A stretch of DNA of 64,000 bases from Arachis hypogaea. Its lineage: Eukaryota; Streptophyta; Magnoliopsida; Fabales; Fabaceae. The notes below the pieces were generated by a model. That model saw only the letters and a list, made by a program, of their open reading frames with translations, was not told where the DNA came from and did not search any database. The stretch is from positions 92,270,693 through 92,334,692 of the forward strand of contig NC_092045.1 in NCBI RefSeq assembly GCF_003086295.3, written 5' to 3'. The position numbers and the translations under genes are program-made. This document shows positions 21,675 to 32,443 of this stretch, one piece after another. Every line of letters starts with the position of its first letter. Position 1 is the first letter of the stretch.

Positions 21675-21945
21675 GGCGTGTAAATTGCCTTCATGCATCA
21701 TTCTGGCGTTCAAACGCCCATTGATGCATGTTCTGGGCGTTAAACGCCCATGTGATGCTTGTTTCTGGCGTTGAATGCCAGTTTCAAGCTTGTTTCTGGC
21801 GTTCAGCGCCAGATTGTCCTCTGTGTGCGCATCCTGGCGTTAAATGCCAGGTTGTTGCTTGTTTTGGGCGTTCAGCGCCAGAAAGATGCTCTGTTCTGGC
21901 GTTGAACGCCAGCCAGATGCATCTTACTGGCGTTGAACGCCAGTC
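21675..21945 (-). repeat. Palindrome array, 31-bp period, nine units (internal region)
   Basis: Units of about 16 bp of the form CTGGCGTTGAACGCCAG. GGCG cores at 21675, 21705, 21736, 21767, 21798, 21836, 21867, 21898 and 21929: spacing 30, 31, 31, 31, 38, 31, 31, 31. Spacers of about 15 bp are partly similar. Several units are perfect palindromes, others have one or two changes. The same array, also about 31-bp spaced, is in the plus-strand copy at 57350-57580. Confidence 0.9.
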
Positions 21946-22179
21946 TGCGCTGCCCCAGGGTGAGAAAAATTTTTTCTTCTGTTTTTGACTCTGTTTTTAA
22001 TTTCTTTGATTTTTTTCGTGACTCCTCATGATCATGTACCTAATTAAACACAAAAATAACACCAAAACAAAATAAAATAAAATTAGATAAATAAAATTGG
22101 GTTGCCTCCCAACAAGCGCTTCTTTAATGTCAATAGCTTGACAGTGGCTCTCATGGAGCCACAAGATGATCAGGTCAAT

Positions 22180-24495
22180 TTAGTGTGTTGTCTCCACACC
22201 AAACTTAGAGTTTGGATATGGAATTTGAACACCAAACTTAGAGTTTGGTTGTGGCCTCACAACACCAAACTTAGAGTTTGACTGTGTGGGCCCTTCTTGA
22301 CCTTGAATTGAGAGAACCTCTTCATGCTTACTCTCTTTTGTCACAGAGGGATGACCATGTGCTTGAAACACAAGGTATTCCCCATTTAATTGAAGGACTA
22401 ACTCTCCTCTGTTGACATCTATCACAGCTTCTGCTGTGGCTAGGAAAGGTCTTCCTAGGATGATGCATTCATCATCTTCCTTCCTAGTATCTAGGATTAT
22501 GAAATCAGTAGGGATGTAAAAGCCTTCAACCTTTACTAGCACGTCCTCTACTGTTCCATAAGCTTGTCTTATTGACTTATCTGCCAATTGTAATGAGAAC
22601 AAGGCAGGTTGTACCTCAATGATTCCCAGCTTCTCCATTACAGAGAGTGGCATCAGATTTATCCCTGACCCAAGATCACATAGAGCTTTTTCAAAGCTCA
22701 TGGTGCCAATGGTGCAAGGTATTAAGAACTTGCCAGGATCTTGTTTCTTTTGAGGTAGAGTTTCCTGAATCCAAGTATCTAAGTCACTAATGAGCAAGGG
22801 AGGTTCACTTTCCCAAGTCTCATTACCAAATAGTTTGGCATTCAGCTTCATGATAGCTCCTAAATATTGAGCAACTTGCTCTCCAGTCACATCTTCATCC
22901 TCTTCAGAGGATGAATAATAGTCAGAGCTCATGAATGGCAGAAGGAGATTTAGTAGAATCTCTATGGTCTCTAAGTGAGCCTCAGATTCCTCAGGATCCT
23001 TAATAGGAAGCTCCTTCTTGCTTGAGGAACGTCCCAGGAGGTCTTCCTCACTGGGATTTTCGTCCTCCTCCTCCTTGATGCATTCGGCCACATTGACTAA
23101 GTCAATGGCCTTGCATTCTCCTTTTGGATTTTCTTCTGTATTGCTTGGGAGAATACTGGGAGGAGTTTCAATAACTTTCTTACTCAGCTGGCCCACTTGT
23201 GCCTCCAAATTCCTAATGGAGGATCTGGTTTCATTCATGAAACTGAAAGTGGCTTTTGACAGATCAGAGACTATATTAGCTAAATTAGAATTATTTTGTT
23301 CAGAGTTCTCTGTCTGTTGCTGAGAAGATGATGGATATGGCTTACTATTATTCAGCCTATTGCGTCCACCATTGTTAAAACCTTGTTGAGGTTTTTGTTG
23401 ATCCTTCCATGAGAAATTTGGATGATTTCTCCATGATGAGTTATAGGTGTTTCCATAAGGTTCACCTAAGTAATTAACCTCTGCCATGGCAGGGTTCTCA
23501 AGATCATAAGCTTCTTCAGAAGCTACCTCTCTAGTACTGTTGGATGCATGTTGCAATCCATTCAGATTTTGAGAGATTATGTTGACCTGTTGAGTCAACA
23601 TTTTGTTCTGAGCCAATATGGCATTCAGAGCATCAATTTCAATAACTCCTTTCTTCTGAGGGACCCCATTATTCACGGAATTCCTCTCAGAGGTGTACAT
23701 GAACTGGTTGTTTGCAACCATGTCAATGAGTTCTTGAGCCTCTTCAGGCGTTTTCTTCAGGTGAATAGATCCACCTGCAGAATGGTCCAATGACATTTTC
23801 GAAAATTCAGAGAGACCATAATAGAATATATCTAATAGGGTCCATTCTGAAAACATGTCAGATGGACATCTCTTGGTCAGCTGCTTGTATCTTTCCCAAG
23901 TTTCATAGAGGGATTCACCATCTTTTTGTTTGAAGGTTTGAACATCCACTCTCAGCTTGCTCAGCTTTTGAGGAGGAAAGAATTTATCCAAGAAGGCAGT
24001 GACCAGCTTATCCCAGGAGTCCAGACTATCCTTAGGTTGTGAATCCAACCATATTCTAGCTCTGTCTCTTACAGCAAAAGGGAAAAGCATGAGTCTGTAG
24101 ACTTCAGGATTAACTCCATTTGTCTTTACAGTATCACAGACCTGCAAGAACTCAGTTAAGAACTGATAAGGATCTTCAGATGGAAGTCCATAAAACTTGC
24201 AGTTTTGTTGCATTAATGCAACTAGTTGAGGCTTAAGCTCAAAGTTATTGGCTCCAATGGCAGGAATGGAGATGCTTCTTCCATCAAACTTGGATGTTGG
24301 CTTTGTGAAGTCACCAAGCATTCTCCTTGCATTATTATTATTATTTTCGGCTGCCATGTCTTTCTCTTGTTCGAAAATTTCTGAAAGGTTGTTTCTGGAT
24401 TGTTGTAATTTAACTTCTCTTAATTTTCTCTTCAGAGTCCTTTCAGGTTCTGGATCAACTTCAACAAGAGTGCCTTTTTCCCTGTTCCTGCTCAT
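22180..24495 (-). CDS. Athila-like gag-protease protein, 771 aa, intact
   Basis: Starts MSRNREKGTLVEVDPEPERT. The retrotransposon gag core lies at about residues 90-260 (LMLFPFAVRDRARIWLDSQP, then FPPQKLSKLRVDVQTFKQKD). A Gln/Asn-rich linker follows, then an acidic segment and a retropepsin-like domain with DLGSG at 607-611 (LCDLGSGINLMPLSV) and IILGRPFLATAEAVIDV; the usual motif is DTGA/DTGS, so catalysis is uncertain. The C-terminus has three NSKFGV repeats, which coincide with repeats of the DNA motif CTAAGTTTGGTGT. No RT, RNase H or integrase follows, so mobility would need enzymes in trans. No zinc knuckle was found. One of few intact ORFs in the window. Confidence 0.9.
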   Translation of the reverse strand: MSRNREKGTLVEVDPEPERTLKRKLREVKLQQSRNNLSEIFEQEKDMAAENNNNNARRMLGDFTKPTSKFDGRSISIPAIGANNFELKPQLVALMQQNCKFYGLPSEDPYQFLTEFLQVCDTVKTNGVNPEVYRLMLFPFAVRDRARIWLDSQPKDSLDSWDKLVTAFLDKFFPPQKLSKLRVDVQTFKQKDGESLYETWERYKQLTKRCPSDMFSEWTLLDIFYYGLSEFSKMSLDHSAGGSIHLKKTPEEAQELIDMVANNQFMYTSERNSVNNGVPQKKGVIEIDALNAILAQNKMLTQQVNIISQNLNGLQHASNSTREVASEEAYDLENPAMAEVNYLGEPYGNTYNSSWRNHPNFSWKDQQKPQQGFNNGGRNRLNNSKPYPSSSQQQTENSEQNNSNLANIVSDLSKATFSFMNETRSSIRNLEAQVGQLSKKVIETPPSILPSNTEENPKGECKAIDLVNVAECIKEEEDENPSEEDLLGRSSSKKELPIKDPEESEAHLETIEILLNLLLPFMSSDYYSSSEEDEDVTGEQVAQYLGAIMKLNAKLFGNETWESEPPLLISDLDTWIQETLPQKKQDPGKFLIPCTIGTMSFEKALCDLGSGINLMPLSVMEKLGIIEVQPALFSLQLADKSIRQAYGTVEDVLVKVEGFYIPTDFIILDTRKEDDECIILGRPFLATAEAVIDVNRGELVLQLNGEYLVFQAHGHPSVTKESKHEEVLSIQGQEGPTQSNSKFGVVRPQPNSKFGVQIPYPNSKFGVETTH

Positions 24496-24509
24496 ATGAA
24501 AGAGAAGAA

Positions 24510-26007
24510 AACAAGAAAAGAAAAAGGAATCCTCTATGTCACAGTATAGAGATTCCCTTATGTTAGTAGAAGAAGAAAGAGGGTAGAAGAAAGAAGAAGG
24601 ATGGATTCGGATTTTTGGATGAAGAGAGGTGAAGAGAAGTGTTAGTAATTAATTAATTAATTAGAATAAGAGAGGAGAAGAGAAATTTTCGAAAATAAAT
24701 TTTGAAAAAGGGGTTAGTATTTTCGAAAATTAAAGATAAAATATAATTAAAATTAAAACATGAAACAAAAAGAATTTTTTGAAAAAGAGAGGGAGAATTT
24801 TCAAAAATTAGAGAGGGAAAAGTAGTTAGGTGGTTTTGAAAAAGATAAGAAACAAACAAAAAGTTAGTTAGTTGATTGAAAAAGATTTGAAATCACATTT
24901 TGAAAAAGATAAGAAGATAAGAAAAAGATAAGATATTTTGAAATCAAATTTTGAAAAAGATAAAACTTTTGAAAAAGATAAGATAAAAGATAAAAAGATA
25001 AATTTGAAAAAGATATTTGAAAAAGATTTAATTTTTAAAATTACTTAACTAACAAGAAACTACAAGATAAGATTCTAGAACTTAAAGATTGAACCTTTCT
25101 TAACAAGAAAGTAACAAACTTCAAATTTTTGAACCAATCACATTACTTGTTAGTTAATTTTCGAAAATTAGATATAAAAGATAAGAAAAAGATTTTGAAA
25201 ATATTTTGAAAAAGATTTTTGACATTTTCGAAAAATAGAAAAAAAAATGAAAAAGATATGATTTTTGAAAAAGATTTTAAAAAGATAAGATTTTTAAAAT
25301 TGAAATTTTGACTTGACTTGTAAGAAACAACTAATTTTAAAAAAAATTTTGACCAAGTCAACCCAAAATTTCGAAAATTTGGAGGGAAATAAGGAAAATA
25401 TATTTTTGATTTTTAAATTTTTAAAGAAAAACACAAAAATGACCCAAAACATGAAAATTTTGGATCAAGACACAAGATGCATGCAAGAATGCTATGAATG
25501 TCAAGATGAACACCAAGAACACTATGAAGATCATGATGAACATCAAGAACATAATTTTGAAAAATTTTTGATGCAAAGAAAACATGCAATACACCAAACT
25601 TAGAAATCTTTAATGCATGAAAAATATGAATGCAAAAATGCACATGAAAAACAACAAAAGACACAAAACAAGAAATCATCAAGATCAGACAAGAAGACTT
25701 GTCAAGAACAACTTGAAGATCATGAAGAACACTATGAATGCATGAGATTTTCGAAAAATGCAAGAAAAATTTTGAAAGCATGCAATTGACACCAAACTTA
25801 AAATTTAACACAAGACTCAAACAAGAAACACAAAATATTTTTTATTTTTATGATTTTCTAATTTTTTTTTGAATTTTTATTATTTTTTTCGAAAAAATAA
25901 ATTTTGGAAAAACAAAAAATAAAAGAAAAATTTTGAAAAAGATTTTGAAAAGAAAATTACCTAATCTGAGCAACAAGATGAACCGTCAGTTGTTCATACT
26001 CGAACAA
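24510..26007 (-). other. Athila-like leader (copy 2), A/G-rich
   Basis: Near-identical to 15700-17200, differing by one-base homopolymer lengths (for example at about 24711, 24775 and 25870). Confidence 0.8.
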
Positions 26008-26025
26008 TCCCCGGCAACGGCGCCA
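26008..26025 (-). other. PBS, tRNA-Asp type (copy 2)
   Basis: Same 18 bases as at 17201-17218, next to the upstream LTR of the array. Confidence 0.88.
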
Positions 26026-26031
26026 AAAACT

Positions 26032-27822
26032 TGGTGGACGAAATTGTGATTCATTCTTTTCTTTGTATACTCTGATGACATTGTTTATTTTCACAACTCC
26101 GTTCAACTAACCAGCAAGTGTACTGGGTCGTCCAAGTAATAAACCTTACGTGAGTAAGGGTCGAATCCACAGAGATTGTTGGTATGAAGCAAGCTATGGT
26201 CACCTTGCAAATCTCAGTCAGGCAGATTAAAATTGTTTTATGGGTTTTCGAAAATTGCAAGTTAAGGAAATAAACAATAAAAGGGATAGAACACTTATGC
26301 AGATTCATTGGTGGGAATTTCAGATAAGCGGATGGAGATGCTGTAGAGCTCTCGGACGCCTGCTCTCCTATTGCTTCTACTCAATCCTTCTTACTCCTTT
26401 CCATGGCAAGCTCTGTATAGGGGTTCACCATCAACTGTGGCTACTTTCTTCCTCTCGGGGAAATACCCTGTGCGGCTGTCACTCGCACAGCTAACCAGTC
26501 TGGAGGCATCACCCATGGCTAATGGCTACATCCCATCCTCGCAGTGAAAACTAATGCACGCACTCTGTCACAGTACGGCTAATCACCGGTTGGTTCCCGC
26601 TCCTACTGGAATAGAATCCCTCTTTTGCGTCTGTCACTAACGCCCAGCAGGTTAAAGTTTGAAGCACGTCACAGTCATTCATTACCGGAATCCTACTCGG
26701 AATACCACAGACAAGGTGAGACTTTCCGGATTCCCAGGATCCTACTCGGAATACCACAGACAAGGTGAGACTTTCCGGATCCTCATAAATGCCGCCATCT
26801 ATCTAGCTTATACCACGAAGATTCTGTTGGGGAATCTAAGAGATATGCATTCAAGCTCTGCTGCATGTAGAACGGAAGTGGTTGTCAATCACATACATTC
26901 ATAAGTGAGAATAATAATGAGGGTAATTTGACTCATTATATTCATCATGTTCTTGGGTACGAATGAATATCTTGGAATAAGAATAAGAGAGATTTGAATA
27001 AAAGAAAATAGAACTTCATTAATACTTGAGGTACAGCAGAGCTCCACACCCTTAATCTATGGTGTGCAGAAACTCCACCGTTGAAAATACATAAGTGAAA
27101 AGAGGTTCAGGCATGGCCGAATGGCCAGCCCTCTCTAACGTGATCAATGATCCCCTAAGATGAAGAATAAAACAAAACTGAGATCAAAGATGTCTAATAC
27201 AATAGATAAATATCCTATATATACTAGACTAGCTACTAGGGTTTACATGAGTAAGTAATTGATGTATAAATCCACTTCCGGGGCCCACTTGGTGTATGCT
27301 TGGGCTGAGCTTGATCATTCCACGAGCTAAGGCATTTCTTGGCGTCAAACTCCAGGTTATGACGTGTTTTGGGCGTTCAACTCCGGATCATGACGTTTTT
27401 CTGGCGTTTAACTCCAGACAGCAGCTTGTACTTGGCGTTTAACGCCAAGTTACGTCGTCATTCTTCGAATAAAGTATGGACTATTATATATTGTTGGAAA
27501 GCCCTGGATGTCTACTTTCCAACGCCGTTGAGAGCGCGCCAATTGGAGTTCTGTAGCTCAAGAAAATCCATTTCGAGTGCAGGGAGGTCAGAATCCAACA
27601 GCATCAGCAGTCCTTTTGTCAGCCTTCTTCAGAGTTTTGCTCAAATCCCTCAATTTCAGTCAGAATTTACCTGAAATCACAGAAAAACACACAAACTCAT
27701 AGTAAAGTCCAGAAATGTGAATTTAACATAAAAACTAATGAAAACATCCCTAAAAGTAGCTCAAACTTACTAAAAACTATATGAAAACAATGCCAAAAAG
27801 CGTATAAATTATCCGCTCATCA
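26032..27822 (-). repeat. Athila-like LTR, copy 2 (5' LTR of the array)
   Basis: 1791 bp, offset 8807 from copy 1. Ends GCTCATCA at 27822, directly joined to LTR B sequence (CCTGTCCTAG). Differences noticed against copy 1: c for t near 26413 and c for t near 26861. Confidence 0.92.
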
Positions 27823-30800
27823 CCTGTCCTAGTGGCTGATGATATCATCTGTCGGTTATAAAGCCAGCTCGACAAGTCTTGGTAGCTAACCATTGGACTG
27901 TCCCTCTGTCGCGCATTACCAACTCGAGTTATTCTCGATCATCATCGTGATCATAATCATAATACATATCCAATACCCTCTCTGGTGTATATTCACGGGA
28001 GCGAGCTCATCTGGGACTTTCACAGTGCCCCACACTTACGACATAGGGTCAGCAGAGTCTCGAGTCTCCACCTGGAACACGTGGTGGCTAGCCACTGCTT
28101 TCTTCCAGGGAAACTCGTGTCTCCGATAGTGGAAGTGCAAATCACAATTATCAATAATTCAGCATATATACATTCATTCTCAGCCATAAATCAACATTCA
28201 TATTAGCCTTTCGGCTTAAATTCATAATTCATAGTTAGTCATCCGACTCATAACATATTCCACAATCAGCCATGATTCATTATCATACACAGCCATTCCG
28301 GCTCATAACAAAATAGCACTTCCACCACTCAACATCATCAAATTCATAAAATCAGCATTTAAGCCATAAATCACTTTTTCTCAATTCATTTCACTTTGAA
28401 ATCAAATTTCAACTCTTTTCAGCCTTGGCTTTACAGATCTCATTTCTCAAATCATCTCAGACTCATAAGCCACTTTTACTCAAAGTAAGTTCCCTTTTTA
28501 AAACAAAGCCACCCTCGGCATTCTCTTTCCAAAACTTCCAAAACCATGGCAAGTTTAGGATTTATTTTAAAATATTCAAAATCACCCATCCAACAACGGG
28601 ATTTTATAACAAAAGTTACTCGGCAGAGTCCCAAGTCTTTAGGGAATGTCAACCTATATCAACTCCTTCAAATTCATTGAAACTCTTAAAATCCTAGATT
28701 CTCGGTTCAAGTAAATAAAACTGAATTTATTATGAAACCGAATCATACAAAATCACAAGTTCCAACCCAGTCCAAAAATCAATTCACTTGAAACGGAACC
28801 AGTTCATTTGAATCAAACCACTTTCATATTTCTTCTTGAAACCCATTTTTTTAACCTCTTCCAAAATGCCTCAAACTTAATTATTCAGTCAAAAGTATAG
28901 TTTCCTTTAAAATTACTAAAAGCTCCTTTTTATATTTAAATCAATATTAGAGAATCATTCTTTACTTTAGTGATTCAAATGATAAAAATAGTTCATTTCT
29001 AAATAAGTCGAACTCAATGCATAAAGTTCACTTAAATAAATTAAGTTCGAAAACATAAATATTCTCTTAATAATTCAAATTATACAATTTCTCAAATCCA
29101 AACCTTTTTAAATAGATTTTCAAACAGGTCTAGGATTTTTATAGAAATTTCAGCAGCACCTCCTCTAAAACTTGGACTTTGCCACCCGGTTTGGGTCCCA
29201 ACTAAACCGTTCCTCAATCCTTTCAACAGTCCAAAATCCAAATCAATTCAAAATCAAGCTAAATCCAACAGTCACCTCATTTGCATATCCCAAGAAAACC
29301 ATTTCAAAATCAAATCATTATCAACTGATTTAACTCATTTCCAAAGCTTTAAAGAAATGGTTCAGCAACAAATCATTTGTCAAAACCAAGTCAATTAAGC
29401 TGAATCCAAAAGTGCATTCGATGTTTCACATTATCAAGAAAATTAACTCAATTCAAATCAATTCTCAACGGATTAAACTCGATCTCAAATCTTTAAAAGA
29501 ATCAACTTGAAAACATTCCGTTTCACAAAACCGCACAACAATCCAACCAAATAATATTCATAATCATTCGAGACAATCAAACAAATACATACGGCTGATA
29601 CAATCACAAAATACACATTGTCTCACATCAGTATCCATATGTAATAATTCCAATATATAAAATATAGTTTTCGGAAAGCACTCCTACCTCAAATGTCGAA
29701 ACCCGAAAACTCTAAAACTCATCATAACTTGTTTCCTCTTAGCCCGAAATTGCGGCAGCCGCAACCTCAGCTCCAAAACATTTTCTCAGCAACCACAATA
29801 ACTCTACTCGCAACACGTAATAATCAGGACTCAAACTCACATTACCAAAGCTCAGATTCATTAACTAAACACAACAGAATACTAATGCGAAACTTTTCGA
29901 AATATAATTACTTATTGAAGTAACACAATGAGGCAGCTGCAATTCCGAACCGACCCGGCAACAGCTCTGGTAGTAGCCAAAAGCTCCGGTGGCTCAACAA
30001 CAACCCTAAATTTCAACGCGCAAATACCGGAACTCAACCCTGTGTAACCAATAGAATTTCCAACGAATTATAACAGAGCACTAACTCTAAGGGGGTTTCG
30101 AAAACAAAACGCTTACCAAGAAGACAGGGTTTTGGACGGCAGTTTTCAACAACCACAGCCGCAACGGCACAGCTTCCAGTAGGATCAAATAGAGTGGCGG
30201 TAATATCCGAGCATCTTTCGGCGAGTTTCATCAGCGACGGTAAGAATGGCGGCCCGGGGTGACGACGACGCGGCTCCACCACCAGTGACCGAGAAGCACG
30301 GCAGAGGCATTTACCCCCACTCAATAGTGTTCTCTCCCTCAATCGGCCTTCTTCCACCCATGAGCTCCTCCCTTGGCATACCAGAGAAGAAAAAACGAAG
30401 CTTCATAAATGGTGGCTTGGACCACAGGGACCCAGGAGCGGCGACCGCAACCACCGAAACGGCGTTCACGGCCTGGCAGCGGCGAAAAAAGGCAGTGGAG
30501 ACGATAACGGATCTGAGGCAGGGAGGTACGGCTGCACGAACAGAACCTTCCCTCCGCCAATCCCCCTCTCTCCTCGAGCTTCTCTTTCCTTTGAAACTCG
30601 CTCGTGGTTGCCCTGGGAGCTCGACGATGGCGATGGCACATGGCGGCACAGCGGGTCGCGCTCCTCGCATGCGCTCTCCCTCTCTCTGCCCAGTCTCTTC
30701 TCCACCATGGGTGTGTGTTTGTTCGGTGTGTGTGGGTTGATGAAATCTGAGGGTGAGGTTATGAAGGGAAAAATGTGGGTGACGGCGGTAACTGACGGCA

Positions 30801-31459
30801 AGACGTGGCAGGTTCGGCGAGCTGCTTCCTCCCTTTTCTCCCTTTCATGCTTCTGTTTCATTCCTTTCATGGAAAAGGAAAAATGAAACCGTGTGCACTG
30901 CTGCTTTGGGGGGAAAGGGAATTTCGGCTACAGTTGGGTGTGGGGGAAAAGGGAACCGGGTCCGGTAACAGGTTGCTAGGTTAGGGTTTCATTATTTTCA
31001 AAATTAGGGTTAGGGGTGATTTGGTAATTTCACATAGAATTGGGAATGATACAATGATTGAAACCAAATTAAATTCAACACTAATTGTATATAGAAAATA
31101 TTATCTGCTCATCAATTTTATAAATTATTTTTAATAAAATGTCCAAATCAAATAATTAAAAAAATATACTTAATTTCTTCATTTTTCAAAATAGCAGATT
31201 AATATTTAAAATATTACTTATTTAATCCAAATCATATAAAATCTTTTATTATTTCACAACTGCCAAATTAATAATTCAAATATAGAAAATAATTCAATAA
31301 TTGTAAAATTGGATAATAAATCCTAATTTATTTCAAATTCAATTAATCAAAACTTGCTCTAATTTTCTTTAATAAAGAAATTTCTGAAATTAAAGCTACA
31401 GAAATACTGAATTGAAATTAGTTCATGATAACCCTTTTTCAAAAGCTCTGGGTCTTACA
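27823..31459 (-). repeat. LTR B, right part
   Basis: 3637 bp. 27823-28140 resembles 44580-44900 (GATGATATCATCTGTCGGTT). 30100-30900 is markedly GC-richer and contains overlapping ORFs on both strands without motifs. 31000-31400 is AT-rich. Ends GTCTTACA before the TSD. Confidence 0.8.
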
Positions 31460-32443
31460 TACAAGATCAAAGAAGCATTCACGAACAAAACCATCCACAT
31501 CAACAAGTCTCAAAACAATAGACATTTGCTCTTTTTTAGATTCATCACGAGCTTCATCAATGATGATACAAAATTTGGCATCTCTAATATCCTTTCTAAA
31601 TTCTAATTGAGTTTCTCACTATTGTAGCAAGAACATGTAGAATTTCTTTCTGAACATCACTTGAAGTATATTTAGCAAATCTAGGAGCATTTTCCAAAAC
31701 AAGCTTCTGAATACTATTATTGTAAGAACCCAAATTTTTTAACAATTCAATAAAGTTACCTCTTTTATCTGAATTCGAGCTTTCATCATGGCCTCTATAA
31801 GCGCAACCTTGAAAAGTCAACCATCTAATACAATCAATAGATGCTCCAAGTCAAAGTCAACCATCTAATACAATCAATAGATGCTCTAAGTCTATGTCGA
31901 TTATTCTCAATTTCCTCTAATGTTTGTCATTTCATAAGTATATCAACATGTTGTAATTGCTTTATCAAATCATCACGTGATTTCGTTGCCCTGTGATGGA
32001 ACGAATTGATGCCTTTGCCAATATGATTCAAAAGAGGATAATGTTTTCCACTAATTACCTTCTTCCAGTTCCTGAAGTCGTTTTCAATGAAAACATTTGA
32101 TCCTGTGTTAATTGAAGATTCTATAGCAAATAGGTAGCATGGTAAACAATATACAGTATCATCTTTAATAGAATACTCTAACCATGAAGGGTATAACTCA
32201 AACCAAGAAGCTTGAAAATGACAACGATGACTTATATCGCTCGAGAATTATCAAGTATTGGCTGATTTGGTCCAGCTTTAAGATAAGCTTGATGAATTTC
32301 ATCTCTTTTACTTGGATGAAACTTTCAAACCATTGGTCGAATTCTTGGATCTCTTAACAAATGACATACTTTCATTTGTTCAGGATTAAGTCGTAAGCGC
32401 TTTAACTTTGAACTATCTTGTTGAGGAGCTAAAGTATTCATGT
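31460..32443 (-). pseudogene. hAT transposase, N-terminal part with TTF-type zinc finger
   Basis: The likely start near 32441 gives MNTLAPQQDSSKLKRLRLNP. Then come a W-x-EYS...YCLPCYLF segment (about 32110-32190, the TTF zinc finger), TFQGCAYRGHDESSNSDKRG (31760-31820), APRFAKYTSSDVQKEILHVL and a DEARDESKKEQMxIVLRxVD block next to 31464. Several stops and shifts are present. With 12619-13305 and 7202-7938 this completes a nearly full-length but dead transposase. Confidence 0.87.

Larger units (their letters stand above)
13979..27822 (-). mobile_element. Athila-like non-autonomous retrotransposon, partial tandem array (LTR-int-LTR-int)
   Basis: On the minus strand: LTR (27822-26032), PBS, leader, gag-protease ORF (24495-22180), palindrome array, ORF2 (21193-20053), 3' noncoding, LTR (19015-17225), then again PBS, leader and gag (15688-13979), cut off by LTR B sequence. 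13979-19015 and 22786-27822 are direct repeats of 5037 bp with a constant offset of 8807 apart from single-base homopolymer differences. Unequal LTR recombination between copies, followed by a deletion removing the third LTR, would give this. No reverse transcriptase or integrase is present. Confidence 0.88.
13306..31459 (-). mobile_element. Solo LTR B of a Ty3/gypsy element, inserted in hAT
   Basis: Left terminus TGTAACACCC at 13306 and right terminus GTCTTACA ending at 31459. Flanked by TACAA at 13301-13305 and 31460-31464 (perfect 5-bp TSD). Excision restores the hAT reading frame exactly, which confirms both edges. Sequence of the LTR is 13306-13978 plus 27823-31459 (about 4.3 kb). No gag-pol of its own is present. 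About 27.82-28.14 kb resembles 44.57-44.9 kb in the LTR at 43677-47196, placing it in a related chromovirus-like family. Confidence 0.9.

Noticed and set aside
21675..21945. CRISPR array (regular short palindromic repeats with spacers)
   Set aside because: Plant retrotransposon context, no cas genes, spacers are similar to each other and repeats are degenerate; reported as a palindrome array instead.
30034..30886. Overlapping GC-rich ORFs on both strands (up to 164 aa)
   Set aside because: They lie inside LTR B, overlap in several frames, have no motifs and reflect base composition.
7202..32443. A functional hAT transposase gene with large introns
   Set aside because: Inserts have transposon termini and TSDs, not splice sites; internal stops and frameshifts remain after excision.
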